NCBI GenBank assembly: GCA_965230755.1
Contig: CBDDLT010000024.1
Span: 124,001 to 188,000, forward strand
Reading direction: 5' to 3'
DNA length: 64,000 bases
DNA from: DATFJT01 sp965230755
Lineage (GTDB): Bacteria; Bacteroidota; Bacteroidia; Chitinophagales; Saprospiraceae
Below the pieces are notes generated by a model that had not been told where the DNA came from, made no database searches, and saw only the letters and a list, made by a program, of their open reading frames with translations. A program made the position numbers and the translations under genes. This document shows positions 1 to 8,146 of this stretch, one piece after another; positions within the stretch are counted from its first letter, which is position 1, and every line of letters starts with the position of its first letter.

Positions 1-1
1 A

Positions 2-166
2 GCCAGGGAGGCACGTCAAATACACGGAGGAATGGGGATTACAAATGAGTACTCCATAATGAGGCATATGATGAATTTAGAGACGGTTTTGACGTATGAA
101 GGTACACATGATATTCATTTATTAATTACCGGACATGATATTACCGGTTTAAATGCGTTCAAATAG
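2..166 (+). CDS. Acyl-CoA dehydrogenase, C-terminal fragment (glutaryl-CoA dehydrogenase type)
   Basis: The window opens inside this gene; 54 codons remain before the TAG at 164-166. The peptide has the C-terminal signature of FAD-dependent acyl-CoA dehydrogenases: ARQIHGGMGIT, NEYSIMRHMMNLETV, then TYEGTHDIHLLITGHDITG. The pattern Y-E-G-T-H-D-I-H, with the catalytic base Glu in this loop in many family members, is typical of glutaryl-CoA dehydrogenases, which oxidise and decarboxylate glutaryl-CoA to crotonyl-CoA in lysine/tryptophan catabolism. The subfamily call comes from memory of these motifs. The OmpA-family gene starts 13 nt downstream in the same direction. Confidence 0.85.
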   Translation, partial: AREARQIHGGMGITNEYSIMRHMMNLETVLTYEGTHDIHLLITGHDITGLNAFK

Positions 167-179
167 TAAGATAAAGTAA

Positions 180-1391
180 ATGACTTCAGTTAAGCGTAAA
201 TATTATATTGTCCTTTTAGGATTAATAGGTCTTTGTACTTCGGTATGGAGCCAGGAGGTCATCGTTCCTTACAATTCCTCTTTTGAAGGAAGGCCTTTTC
301 AAGGCGAGCACATTTTTACTTTGAATTCATGGATGGACTGCATGTTCCACAGAGGAGAAACACCTCCTGATGTACATTCCTTTTCGACCAATTATTTTGG
401 AGTGACAACACCACCGGCTGATAGGCAGACTTTTTTAGGTATGGTAGCTAGAGAAACGGAGACCAATGAATCTGTTTCGCAACAATTGCCTACTGCACTT
501 AGAAAGGACAGGTGTTATGAGTTCAGTATTTTTCTAGCCCATGATGTTAATTATAGAAGTAAGGTTAACCTTAATCGAATGGTAAAGGATAGCACTAGCA
601 ATATCAAGTTGTTCGATAACCCGATCAAGTTAATCGTCTGGGGAGGAAATTCTTATTGTATGCGCTCCCAGAAATTGGCTGAATCTCCGGCGGTAGAAAA
701 TACGGACTGGAGAGAATATGTTATGCAGATTTCACCAGATGACGATTATCAATACATTACTCTGGAAGCATATTGGAATACTCCGGTGCTAATGCCATAT
801 AATGGCAATGTCCTGGTTGATAAATTGTCCCCTTTTGTGGAAATCAATTGTGATGAAGGCTTGGCGAAGGTGCAAATTCTTGATTTTGAGTCGGCAATTA
901 CCATCAATGAGCAACCGGGTTCTTCTGATCGAAGTTCCAATGTTGGCGATCAGTCTCCGACCGAAGCTCCTACCAGCATAGAAAAACCGGTAGAAAAGAA
1001 AATTAAGGTCGTCAGTGGCATGAAGGTTGAAGAATTCATCCGATCAAGTAAGGAACTGACGATTCAGGATTTGATTTTTGATGCGGATACCTTCAATATC
1101 AAGAAGGCCTCCTACGCGACCTTGGACGAAATCTATTACTTTTTAGATGAGAATCCTCAAATTCATTTGGATATAATGGGGCATACCAATAATCTCCCCC
1201 CTCATGAGTTTTGTGATACTTTGTCTCTTAGAAGAGCCCAGGCTGTAAAGAATTATCTAGTGGATAAAGGAACCTCTCAAGCTCGATTAAAGGCCATCGG
1301 TTATGGCAAACGACGTCCTCTGGTATCTAATAAGACCTTTGTCGGAAGAGAGAGGAATCAAAGGGTAGAAATCAAAATAACCAGGCGATAA
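180..1391 (+). CDS. OmpA-family outer membrane/peptidoglycan-binding protein
   Basis: The 403-residue protein has a signal peptide (basic start, hydrophobic core to about residue 24, cleavage near SVWSQ). A middle region of about 200 residues is unassigned and probably a beta-rich exported domain. A Ser/Pro/Thr-rich linker covers about residues 240-280. The C-terminal OmpA domain (about 290-403) shows the beta-alpha-beta peptidoglycan-binding pattern, with IHLDIMGHTNN, LSLRRAQAVKNYLVDKG and IGYGKRRPL, then NQRVEIKI. In the family this domain anchors the outer membrane to peptidoglycan. The stop codon overlaps the likely start of the next gene, so the two may be translationally coupled although functionally unrelated. 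Confidence 0.85.
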   Translation: MTSVKRKYYIVLLGLIGLCTSVWSQEVIVPYNSSFEGRPFQGEHIFTLNSWMDCMFHRGETPPDVHSFSTNYFGVTTPPADRQTFLGMVARETETNESVSQQLPTALRKDRCYEFSIFLAHDVNYRSKVNLNRMVKDSTSNIKLFDNPIKLIVWGGNSYCMRSQKLAESPAVENTDWREYVMQISPDDDYQYITLEAYWNTPVLMPYNGNVLVDKLSPFVEINCDEGLAKVQILDFESAITINEQPGSSDRSSNVGDQSPTEAPTSIEKPVEKKIKVVSGMKVEEFIRSSKELTIQDLIFDADTFNIKKASYATLDEIYYFLDENPQIHLDIMGHTNNLPPHEFCDTLSLRRAQAVKNYLVDKGTSQARLKAIGYGKRRPLVSNKTFVGRERNQRVEIKITRR

Positions 1392-2647
1392 AAACGGTAG
1401 TAAAAACTTATGACTTAGGGTCAATCGCACTTGGTCTTTCCAGGATTAAACAGAAAATAATTACCTATTTAAGTTCGAAGAATAATCCATGGATTCTGGA
1501 TTCCAATGAAAGTTTTGATCCCTATGGGAGCTATGAATTTGTAGGAGCTTGTGGCATCGACAAGCAAATAGTAATAGAAAGCTGGGAAACGGACAGTTCA
1601 AATCTGATCAACCAATGGATTTCCGGCGTAGAGGAATTTAGATTTATAACCCTGAGTTATGATCTTAAACATGCAATACACGGTATTCCCGGGAATCATA
1701 ATGATGTTGTTGATTGGCCGCTTTTTTATTCTTTCGTGCCAGAAACTTTAGTTCGAATTAATAAAAGTAATGAGCTTATAATAACCAGTCGAGATGAAGA
1801 TCCGGATGCCATATACCGAGAAATTCTGGATACGGAGGAAATAGATGGAATAAAACCGAGTATTGAGTGGAGTGATGATCCAGATTTTAAAAATTATGAG
1901 CAAAAGCTCAACACCATTTTCGAGTACTTAAGGGATGGAGAAATCTATGAAGTGAATTATTGTCATTTATTCGAGGCAAAAATTTTGGAAGATATCTCGG
2001 ATATGAGATATTTTGACTACTGGAATAGGAAAATTAAAAAGCCTTTTAGTGCATTGGTGCAGTGGAATGATTCCCTCGTATTATGCTTTAGTCCTGAGCG
2101 ATTTCTAGCAAGAAAAGCATCCAAAATTATTACTCAACCGATCAAGGGAACTTTCGACATTATCGAGGGAAAAATAACGGAAAAGGAATATGCGGAGAAT
2201 GTCATGATAGTCGATCTCTGTCGCAATGATCTTTCAAGAATTTGTAAGACCGGATCCGTAGAAGTGGCAGAGTTAATGGGTATGTATGGGTTTACCAATA
2301 TACGACACTTGATATCTACTGTTACCGGGGAGTTAGAAGAGGGCACCTCTTTTATGGACATAATGGAATCCTGTTTTCCGATGGGGAGCATGACTGGAGC
2401 TCCTAAATATTCTGCGATGAATATTATAGAAGAATTGGAGGATTTTAATAGAGGTATTTTTTCTGGATCAATAGGGTATATAGATGAAAATGGTGACTTC
2501 GACTTAAATGTTGTGATTCGATCCATGCTTGTAAACAAGAAAAGTCATAATGCCAATGTTCCGGTAGGAGGAGCGATAGTTTTTGATTCTCAAATTGAAG
2601 AGGAGTATTCCGAAACGCTGAAAAAGATCAAATTTTTCAAGTCCTAG
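1388..2647 (+). CDS. pabB: Chorismate-binding enzyme, PabB-like (aminodeoxychorismate synthase component I)
   Basis: The C-terminal catalytic domain is clear: PIKGTFD, VMIVDLCRNDLSRICK, FPMGSMTGAPK, then GDFDLNVVIRSM and IEEEYSETLKKI. The Lys in PIKGT is typical of aminodeoxychorismate synthase (4-amino-4-deoxychorismate for folate), whereas anthranilate synthases have Ala there. The first ATG/GTG/TTG in frame is GTG at 1736, which would discard about 116 residues that still look like the family N-terminus (ILDSNESFDPYGSYEFVGAC; FRFITLSYDLK). The frame is open upstream to the end of the OmpA gene. The best fit is an ATA start at 1388 overlapping the OmpA TAA as ATAA. The stop overlaps the stop of the convergent OsmC-family gene (shared CTAG). 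The family is secure; the start is uncertain. Confidence 0.8.
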   Translation: MKTVVKTYDLGSIALGLSRIKQKIITYLSSKNNPWILDSNESFDPYGSYEFVGACGIDKQIVIESWETDSSNLINQWISGVEEFRFITLSYDLKHAIHGIPGNHNDVVDWPLFYSFVPETLVRINKSNELIITSRDEDPDAIYREILDTEEIDGIKPSIEWSDDPDFKNYEQKLNTIFEYLRDGEIYEVNYCHLFEAKILEDISDMRYFDYWNRKIKKPFSALVQWNDSLVLCFSPERFLARKASKIITQPIKGTFDIIEGKITEKEYAENVMIVDLCRNDLSRICKTGSVEVAELMGMYGFTNIRHLISTVTGELEEGTSFMDIMESCFPMGSMTGAPKYSAMNIIEELEDFNRGIFSGSIGYIDENGDFDLNVVIRSMLVNKKSHNANVPVGGAIVFDSQIEEEYSETLKKIKFFKS

Positions 2648-3054
2648 GGCCAAATCAGGCCAAAATTAACCACTAGATCCGAGTGAATTGATCTCGATAC
2701 CGGGCAGGATTCAGCTGCCTTATTGATGATTTCTTTTTCTCTCTCCGAATAAGATCTTTCAGGCATCTTTATTTTTAAATCGATTTGTCCAATACGCCTT
2801 GGACCGCTGGTCATGTGCTTGGTAACATCAATGGTAGCTCCTTCGATATCAATGTTATGATTCCTAGCTGATATTCCCATTATGGTCATAAAGCAAGACG
2901 CCAAGGAAGCACTGAGCATATCGGTAGGAGAAAAAGATCTTCCATCTCCGTTATTATCTTTTGGAGCATCAGAAATCCATTGAGTTCCGGATTGCTCATG
3001 AGTCATAACACATTTCAGCCCTCCCAGGTATTCTACTTTAATTGTTCGTTGCAT
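2644..3054 (-). CDS. OsmC/Ohr-family protein
   Basis: The 136-residue protein matches the OsmC fold. An N-terminal beta-sheet (QRTIKVEYLGGLKCVM) is followed by the helix with the first redox-type cysteine (TDMLSASLASCFMTIM), and the second cysteine lies at KAAESCPVSRSI. In the family these two cysteines reduce organic hydroperoxides. Many OsmC-like proteins of this size in Bacteroidota are uncharacterised thiol proteins, so the substrate is not assigned. I chose the ATG at 3054; a longer frame starting at 3105 would overlap the phoH gene, which ends at 3056. Only one base separates it from phoH, which suggests cotranscription. Its stop overlaps the convergent pabB stop. Confidence 0.8.
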   Translation of the reverse strand: MQRTIKVEYLGGLKCVMTHEQSGTQWISDAPKDNNGDGRSFSPTDMLSASLASCFMTIMGISARNHNIDIEGATIDVTKHMTSGPRRIGQIDLKIKMPERSYSEREKEIINKAAESCPVSRSIHSDLVVNFGLIWP

Positions 3055-3055
3055 C

Positions 3056-4009
3056 TTACTCTTCTTCTTTGGATAAATCCTCTTCGATGTCCTTTTTACG
3101 GTCATTCGAAAAAGCCTGAATAATGTCTTTTACTAGTTTATGTCTGACAACATCTTCCGCATTCAAATATACTAATCCAATCCCATCCAATGGTCTTAAT
3201 AACTCGATAGTTTTGCTCAAACCACTGCTTTGAGCCCTAGGCAGATCGATCTGAGAAAGGTCTCCGGTTATGATGCATTTTGCATTGGGGCCTAGTCTGG
3301 TCAAAAACATTTTCAGCTGAGTCCTTGTCGCGTTTTGCGCCTCGTCTAAAATGATAAAGGAATGGTCCAATGTTCTTCCTCTCATAAAGGCCAAAGGCGC
3401 AATCTCAATGATATTTCTATCCAGAAGATGATTGAGTTTGTCATGAGGAATCATATCGTTCAAAGCGTCGTATAGAGGCCTTAAATAAGGATCGATTTTT
3501 TCTTTTAGATCTCCCGGAAGAAAACCCAAGCTTTCACCAGCCTCTACCGCTGGCCTGGCCAGAATAATTCGTTTGACCTGCTTTGTCTTTAGTGCCCTCA
3601 CTGCTAGAGCTACTGCGGTGTAGGTTTTACCAGTACCTGCAGGTCCTATGGCAAAACAGACGTCGTTATTGTTCGAACAGTCGACCAGTCTAATTTGATT
3701 CTTGGTCTTAGCTCGAATGGTTTTTCCACTTCTTCCATGAATGATTACAAAATCCCGAAATTCACTTTCCTCTTGAAACAATTCAGCTTGATTTTTAGAA
3801 AGAACGATATGCTCGATATCATATTCTGTAAGTTGCTTTCTCAATTTAAGCCATTTTAACAAAGACTCTATCTTCGCTTTAGCTTTTTGAGTTTCTTTCT
3901 TGTCTCCTGTAATCTTAATGATATCACCCCTAGAGGTGATAGTTAGTTCCGGAAAGTAGGAACGCAATTTATTCAACTTGCTGTTTTGCTCTCCATAAAA
4001 GTCTAGCAA
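3056..4009 (-). CDS. phoH: PhoH-family ATPase (KH domain plus P-loop)
   Basis: The protein starts with a KH-like RNA-binding region (about residues 15-75, FPELTITSRGDIIKITG). A PhoH P-loop domain follows, with Walker A GPAGTGKTY, PAVEAGESLGFLPGD and Walker B FIILDEAQNAT, then GDLSQIDLP. PhoH proteins are cytoplasmic ATPases linked to RNA metabolism and ribosome-associated YbeY. The coordinates use the TTG at 4009. The family N-terminus normally begins about 12 residues earlier, and the upstream codons (SEIVLTIKDVD) fit that but start with ATA at 4045, so the true start may be ATA. The OsmC-family gene follows immediately. Confidence 0.88.
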   Translation of the reverse strand: MLDFYGEQNSKLNKLRSYFPELTITSRGDIIKITGDKKETQKAKAKIESLLKWLKLRKQLTEYDIEHIVLSKNQAELFQEESEFRDFVIIHGRSGKTIRAKTKNQIRLVDCSNNNDVCFAIGPAGTGKTYTAVALAVRALKTKQVKRIILARPAVEAGESLGFLPGDLKEKIDPYLRPLYDALNDMIPHDKLNHLLDRNIIEIAPLAFMRGRTLDHSFIILDEAQNATRTQLKMFLTRLGPNAKCIITGDLSQIDLPRAQSSGLSKTIELLRPLDGIGLVYLNAEDVVRHKLVKDIIQAFSNDRKKDIEEDLSKEEE

Positions 4010-4175
4010 ATCAACATCCTTAATCGTAAGAACGATTTCACTTATAACTTCGATAGCCTCGTCTTTAAACTGTAATTGGTCAAAAATAATGCCTAATATC
4101 CCTAACTATAAAAATAGGGTTTTTTATCTTAAGGCACTAGTTTTTAGTTTCATAAATCAATAAATAATTGTTAAG

Positions 4176-4466
4176 ATGATTCGGAGAATTGTGAAGATGA
4201 GCTTTCAGTTAAATCGCTTAGAGGATTTTTTTACATTGTTCGAAAAGAACAAATCTTTAATAAAATCGCAGGAAGGTTGTTTCGAATTAAAGCTATTAAA
4301 AGATCAGCTGGAATCTGGGATAGTATTCACTTCAAGCCTGTGGTCAGACGAAGTATCCCTTAATAATTATAGGAAATCAGAAGTTTTTAAGCGTATTTGG
4401 CCTGAGACCAAAAAATTATTCAAAGATAGGCCTGAGGCATGGAGTTGCAGAGAAGATGTGGTATAA
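4176..4466 (+). CDS. Small ABM-fold (antibiotic biosynthesis monooxygenase-like) protein
   Basis: This 96-residue single-domain protein has the dimeric alpha-beta barrel pattern of the ABM/quinol monooxygenase group: MIRRIVKMSF, then FFTLFEKNKSLIKSQEGCFELKLLKD, then FTSSLWSDEVSLNNYRKSEVFKRIWPETKKLF. Relatives include small cofactor-free monooxygenases and many proteins without known substrate. No catalytic residue can be singled out, so the function is left open. The gene stands alone, divergent from phoH with about 165 nt between them, and is followed by a strong bidirectional terminator. Confidence 0.7.
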   Translation: MIRRIVKMSFQLNRLEDFFTLFEKNKSLIKSQEGCFELKLLKDQLESGIVFTSSLWSDEVSLNNYRKSEVFKRIWPETKKLFKDRPEAWSCREDVV

Positions 4467-4502
4467 AAAAAGCGGTGCTTTACTCAAACACCGCTTTTTT
4501 CT
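4465..4502. terminator. Bidirectional intrinsic terminator
   Basis: The sequence reads AAAAAGCGGTG, an 11-nt loop, then CACCGCTTTTTT. The GC-rich stem is flanked by A- and T-runs, so it can terminate both the ABM gene (plus) and the lipoprotein gene (minus). Confidence 0.85.
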
Positions 4503-4516
4503 ATTCGACAAAAAGA

Positions 4517-4939
4517 TTAACCTTTATTGGCTTCTCCCCATCTCTTTTGAACTGATTCAAAGAAAGCATTGAATTTATCAAACTCGTCAGCTTTCAATTT
4601 CTTAACCACTTCTTGAGATCTTGTCGCAAACTCTGTTGCCTTGTCTCTCATGTCTTTTAGAGCTTCTGCGCTCATTTCTTCACCTGATTTCATCATCGAT
4701 TCATATTTCGAGATAAAATTAGAGTAGTCAGTCAAATATTCACCAATGGCAGGATCTTCAAATGATGGTACAGTTACAGCATTTACTACTGCGTCTTTAG
4801 CTTCAACTGCTTTTTCTGCAACAGCTTTTGCCGCTTCTTCTGTTTTTTCAGCAGCAGTTTCTGCAGTTTCTGCCGCTTTTTTACAAGAAGTGAAAGATAG
4901 CGCTAAGGCCATCAAACTTAAAAAAAATAGATTTTTCAT
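4517..4939 (-). CDS. Small lipoprotein with Ala/Glu-rich coiled coil
   Basis: From the ATG at 4939 the 140-residue product begins MKNLFFLSLMALALSFTSCKK, a lipoprotein signal with lipobox FTSC. Residues 22-55 form an Ala/Glu/Lys heptad-like helix, and a predicted helical C-terminal half follows. This resembles small Bacteroidota outer-membrane or periplasmic lipoproteins of unknown role. A longer frame reaching 5050 overlaps the divergent mnmE start and lacks the signal sequence at its N-terminus, so I rejected it. Confidence 0.75.
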   Translation of the reverse strand: MKNLFFLSLMALALSFTSCKKAAETAETAAEKTEEAAKAVAEKAVEAKDAVVNAVTVPSFEDPAIGEYLTDYSNFISKYESMMKSGEEMSAEALKDMRDKATEFATRSQEVVKKLKADEFDKFNAFFESVQKRWGEANKG

Positions 4940-5028
4940 GTATTGAAATATTATTGAAAATTTATAATGGGCGCAAGTTAGGAATTTATAAGATATTTGA
5001 TTCCACTTTATCAATAAATTAGCGGTTA

Positions 5029-6441
5029 ATGGAATTAATTTCCAATACATATCAACTGGACGATACCATTGTTGCTCTTTCTACGCCTTGGGGCAAAGGA
5101 GCAATAGCTGTCATTCGCATGAGTGGGAAGGAGAGTTTCTCTATTCTGAAGCAATTTGTTCGATCCAATTCTTTTCTGGATGACCCCATTGATCGCCATG
5201 CTTATCTCAGGCATTTTTATCTCAAGTCGGAGCTATTAGATGAAGTTGTTGTTCTGTGCTTCAAGGGTCCAAATTCTTACACTGGTGAAAATATTGTTGA
5301 AATCAGTTGTCATGCCTCTCCTTTTATCATAGAAGAGATCTTGAAAAATTTGGTCCAAGCAGGAGCTCGCTGGGCAGAAAAAGGCGAGTTCAGTTTTAGA
5401 GCCTTTCTCAATAGGAAGATGGACTTAAGTCAAGCTGAAGCTGTTGCGGATTTGATTTCGAGCAAGAACAGAAGCGAACATCGACTTGCTCTTGATCAAA
5501 TGAAGGGAGGATATTCGGATCGCATTAATGAGTTGAGAAAAAAACTGATCGATTTTCTGAGCCTGTTAGAATTGGAATTGGACTTTGGTGAGGAGGATGT
5601 AGAATTTGCGAATAGAGAAGAGTTGATCAATATTATCAAAGATGTAAGATCGAAAAATGAAATTTTGATAAAATCTTTCGATCAGGGGAATGTTCTTAAA
5701 AACGGTGTTCCTGTTGTATTATTTGGTAGACCTAATGCGGGAAAGTCCTCTCTACTCAATGTTTTGTTGAGAGAAGATCGAGCTATTGTGAGTGAGATAG
5801 CGGGAACAACCAGAGATACGATTGAGGAGAGTATCATCATTGAGGGCGTGGAATATCGCTTAATCGATACTGCCGGGATAAGAGAGGCCAAAGACGTTAT
5901 TGAGGAGGTAGGGGTTAAGAGAACCATTGAGAAGATCAATAGTTCGGTGATCTTAATTTATGTATTTGATACTTCTCGAACGACAAGAGAGGAGTTCAAT
6001 GATGATATCCTACAGTTTATTCCGGATGATCAGAAGAATGTACTCATTGTCGCCAATAAAATGGATATCAATACGAGAGCTGTCAAAGAAGATTTTGTAG
6101 ATAGCAATGCCTTTCCGGATAAGGAACTTATTTGGATACCGATCAGCGCTAAAAACGAAATGAATATAGAGCTACTTAAAGAAAGAATTTCTCAGAATTT
6201 TCAAAAGGAGGATGACTCGGAATACGATATCACAGTAACCAATGTTCGGCATTTACAAGCCTTACAAAATGCGGACCTGGAATTAGAAAAGGCAGAGGAC
6301 GGATTGAACAATGGACTAAGTTCTGATTTGGTTGCCTTGCATCTAAGATACGCAGCGGATTCATTGGGCGCAATCTGTGGCCAAATCACCAACGATGAGT
6401 TGCTGGGCAACATCTTTAGTAATTTTTGTATCGGGAAGTAG
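5029..6441 (+). CDS. mnmE: tRNA uridine-5-carboxymethylaminomethyl modification GTPase MnmE
   Basis: The full-length 470-residue protein has an N-terminal tetrahydrofolate-binding domain (DTIVALSTPWGKGAIAVIRM), a helical domain and an inserted Ras-like G domain. The G domain shows G1 GRPNAGKSS, G2 GTTRDT, G3 DTAG and G4 NKMD. It ends with the conserved FCIGK, whose cysteine is essential in the family. With MnmG it modifies U34 of tRNAs in the cytoplasm. Its last codons are the left attachment site of the genomic island that follows; the reading frame and terminal motif are intact despite the insertion. Confidence 0.97.
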   Translation: MELISNTYQLDDTIVALSTPWGKGAIAVIRMSGKESFSILKQFVRSNSFLDDPIDRHAYLRHFYLKSELLDEVVVLCFKGPNSYTGENIVEISCHASPFIIEEILKNLVQAGARWAEKGEFSFRAFLNRKMDLSQAEAVADLISSKNRSEHRLALDQMKGGYSDRINELRKKLIDFLSLLELELDFGEEDVEFANREELINIIKDVRSKNEILIKSFDQGNVLKNGVPVVLFGRPNAGKSSLLNVLLREDRAIVSEIAGTTRDTIEESIIIEGVEYRLIDTAGIREAKDVIEEVGVKRTIEKINSSVILIYVFDTSRTTREEFNDDILQFIPDDQKNVLIVANKMDINTRAVKEDFVDSNAFPDKELIWIPISAKNEMNIELLKERISQNFQKEDDSEYDITVTNVRHLQALQNADLELEKAEDGLNNGLSSDLVALHLRYAADSLGAICGQITNDELLGNIFSNFCIGK

Positions 6442-6444
6442 TTT
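6423..6444 (+). repeat. attL (3' end of mnmE)
   Basis: The core TTTGTATCGGGAAGTAG encodes the mnmE C-terminus (F-C-I-G-K-stop) and is repeated at 45325-45346 with a single C-to-T difference. It is the left boundary of the island. Confidence 0.88.
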
Positions 6445-6505
6445 ACTTTCCTTTGTTTGCTAAGTGCCTGTTTTTATTGGGTTTGTGAGTGTTCTTTCTT
6501 CTCTT

Positions 6506-6579
6506 ATTTGTTGCCCAACCCCTCTTTTTTGAGTATATTTGTTGCCCAGTTGTTGCTCAACCAACAGATTTGTTGCCCA
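6506..6579 (+). repeat. Integrase arm-type site array, left end
   Basis: Three perfect copies of ATTTGTTGCCCA start at 6506, 6537 and 6568, exactly 31 bp apart (about three helical turns). The same 12-mer recurs at the right end (45278). Position and helical phasing fit arm sites for the tyrosine recombinase. Confidence 0.7.
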
Positions 6580-6621
6580 TTTTAAGTTTTCAATTCTTTT
6601 GGCGAAATGATGCACCATACA

Positions 6622-6660
6622 GCACCATTGAGCTACAAACTGCACCACTAAGCAACAAAT
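6622..6660 (+). repeat. Tandem 20-bp imperfect repeats before the first island gene
   Basis: GCACCATTGAGCTACAAAC (6622) and GCACCACTAAGCAACAAAT (6642) are 20 bp apart and end at the start codon of the helix-turn-helix gene. They may be binding sites for that excisionase-like protein, either for autoregulation or to bend DNA during excision. Confidence 0.5.
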
Positions 6661-7030
6661 GAGTAGTAATCTTCAAATACCGAAAGTCTGCCAACATTGT
6701 GGCAATTCTTTTGTGGCTCGTACCACAGTCACTAAGTATTGTGGAGATACTTGTGCAAAAAGAGCATACAAGAAAAGGAAACGTGATGAGAAGATTAAAG
6801 CAGCTCTCGTAGAAACTCAAAACGAGATACAAGGCTTGCAAACTTCACAAAGTGTTCAAACCTCAACCCTACATTCTAAGGAGTTCTTATCGGTTCAAGA
6901 AGTGGCTAATCTCATTGGTGCAAGCAGATGGACTATTCAACGAATGATTCAAAGGCAACAACTGAAGGCGGCCAAGTTTGGCAGACGTACCATAATAGCA
7001 AGAACAGAAATTGACAATCTTTTTAAATAA
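6659..7030 (+). CDS. Zinc-ribbon plus helix-turn-helix (excisionase-like) protein
   Basis: The 123-residue protein has an N-terminal CxxC...CxxxC zinc ribbon (VCQHCGNSF, YCGDTCAK) and a basic region. A C-terminal MerR/excisionase-type winged helix follows (FLSVQEVANLIGASRWTIQRMIQRQQLKAAKFGRRTIIARTEI). It is the first gene of the island, 9 nt upstream of the integrase. That position suggests a recombination directionality factor or regulator of the integrase. Confidence 0.75.
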   Translation: MSSNLQIPKVCQHCGNSFVARTTVTKYCGDTCAKRAYKKRKRDEKIKAALVETQNEIQGLQTSQSVQTSTLHSKEFLSVQEVANLIGASRWTIQRMIQRQQLKAAKFGRRTIIARTEIDNLFK

Positions 7031-7039
7031 CGGCATAAA

Positions 7040-8146
7040 ATGAAAGTAACATTAAGAAAACGGCTCAAGCGAAACAAAATCACTTTGTACCTGGACTACT
7101 ATGACAAAGGCAAAAGAGAATATGAATACTTAGGTTTATATCTCACACCGAAACCCGAGAAAGGCTCACTAACCAAAGCACAGAAAGACGAGAATAAAAA
7201 GATACTCGCCTTAGCTGAAAATATCCGAGCAAAACGATTGCTTGAAATTCAGAACAATCACTATGCTTTCAGAGACAATGAAAAGTTAGGCGGTAGCTTC
7301 ACAGAATATTTTGAAAGACTATGCGAAAAGAAATTAGCCAGCTTGGGTAATTATGGAAATTGGAAAGCAACACTTATTCATATCCAAACCTACTGCCCTA
7401 AAGATGTGACCTTTGAAAGATTGAATAAAGATTGGGTACAAGGCTTCAAAGATTATCTCGACACAGAAGCCAAAACAAAAACGGGTACTGGCATTTCACT
7501 CAACACCAAGTATTCCTATTTCAACAAACTGAGAGCAGCCCTAAAACAAGCCGTTAAAGATGGGATAATGTCTCACAATCCTTCTGAACAAGTAGAGCCG
7601 TTTCCGCAAGATGAATCCAAAAGAGAGTTTCTCACTTTGGAAGAATTAAAAAGATTGTCACAAGCCCATTGTAAGAATGATTCTTTGAGAAGGATGTTTA
7701 TTTTCTCTTGCCTTACGGGTTTACGTTGGGGAGATATTTCAAAATTGGTTTGGTCAGAAGTAGAGCATTCTGAAAATTTAGGCAACTTCCTTCGTTTTAG
7801 ACAAGCTAAAACTAACGGAGTTGAAACACAGCCCATTTCTGATGAAGCTCGAAAGTTATTAGGAGAAAAAGGAGCTGATGAAGATAGAATCTTTCCCAAC
7901 TTTAAATATGGCAACTGGAACAAAACTCTACTCAAAGAATGGCTTTGGGAAGCTGGAATAAAAAAGAAAATCACATTCCACTGTGCGAGACATACCTATG
8001 CGACTTTGCAGCTCACAATGGGTACAGATATTTATACAGTAAGCAAATTGCTTGGACATAGAAATCTATCTACCACAGAAATATATGCTAAGGTTATCAA
8101 TGAGAAGAAAGTAGAAGCAGCTAATAAAATTAATATCGGTTTGTAA
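7040..8146 (+). CDS. int: Tyrosine recombinase (site-specific integrase)
   Basis: The 368-residue protein has the Bacteroidota integrase layout: an Arm-type N-terminal domain (about 1-75), a SAM-like core-binding domain (about 90-185) and a catalytic domain. Catalytic residues are visible as Arg in TGLRWGD, His-x-x-Arg in HCARHTYA, His in LLGHRNLSTT and the Tyr in TTEIYAKV. It would cut and join DNA at the mnmE 3' end. Its stop codon overlaps the next start by one base (TAATG), so the two are probably translated together. Confidence 0.95.
   Translation: MKVTLRKRLKRNKITLYLDYYDKGKREYEYLGLYLTPKPEKGSLTKAQKDENKKILALAENIRAKRLLEIQNNHYAFRDNEKLGGSFTEYFERLCEKKLASLGNYGNWKATLIHIQTYCPKDVTFERLNKDWVQGFKDYLDTEAKTKTGTGISLNTKYSYFNKLRAALKQAVKDGIMSHNPSEQVEPFPQDESKREFLTLEELKRLSQAHCKNDSLRRMFIFSCLTGLRWGDISKLVWSEVEHSENLGNFLRFRQAKTNGVETQPISDEARKLLGEKGADEDRIFPNFKYGNWNKTLLKEWLWEAGIKKKITFHCARHTYATLQLTMGTDIYTVSKLLGHRNLSTTEIYAKVINEKKVEAANKINIGL

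Noticed and set aside
4746..4946. Ala/Ser-rich frame on the plus strand opposite the small lipoprotein
   Set aside because: It is a mirror of the Ala/Glu-rich lipoprotein gene and has no independent support.
6506..6579. Regular short repeats as a possible CRISPR array
   Set aside because: The repeats are 12 bp with 19-bp gaps, only three copies, with no cas genes. They recur at the other island end, which fits integrase arm sites.
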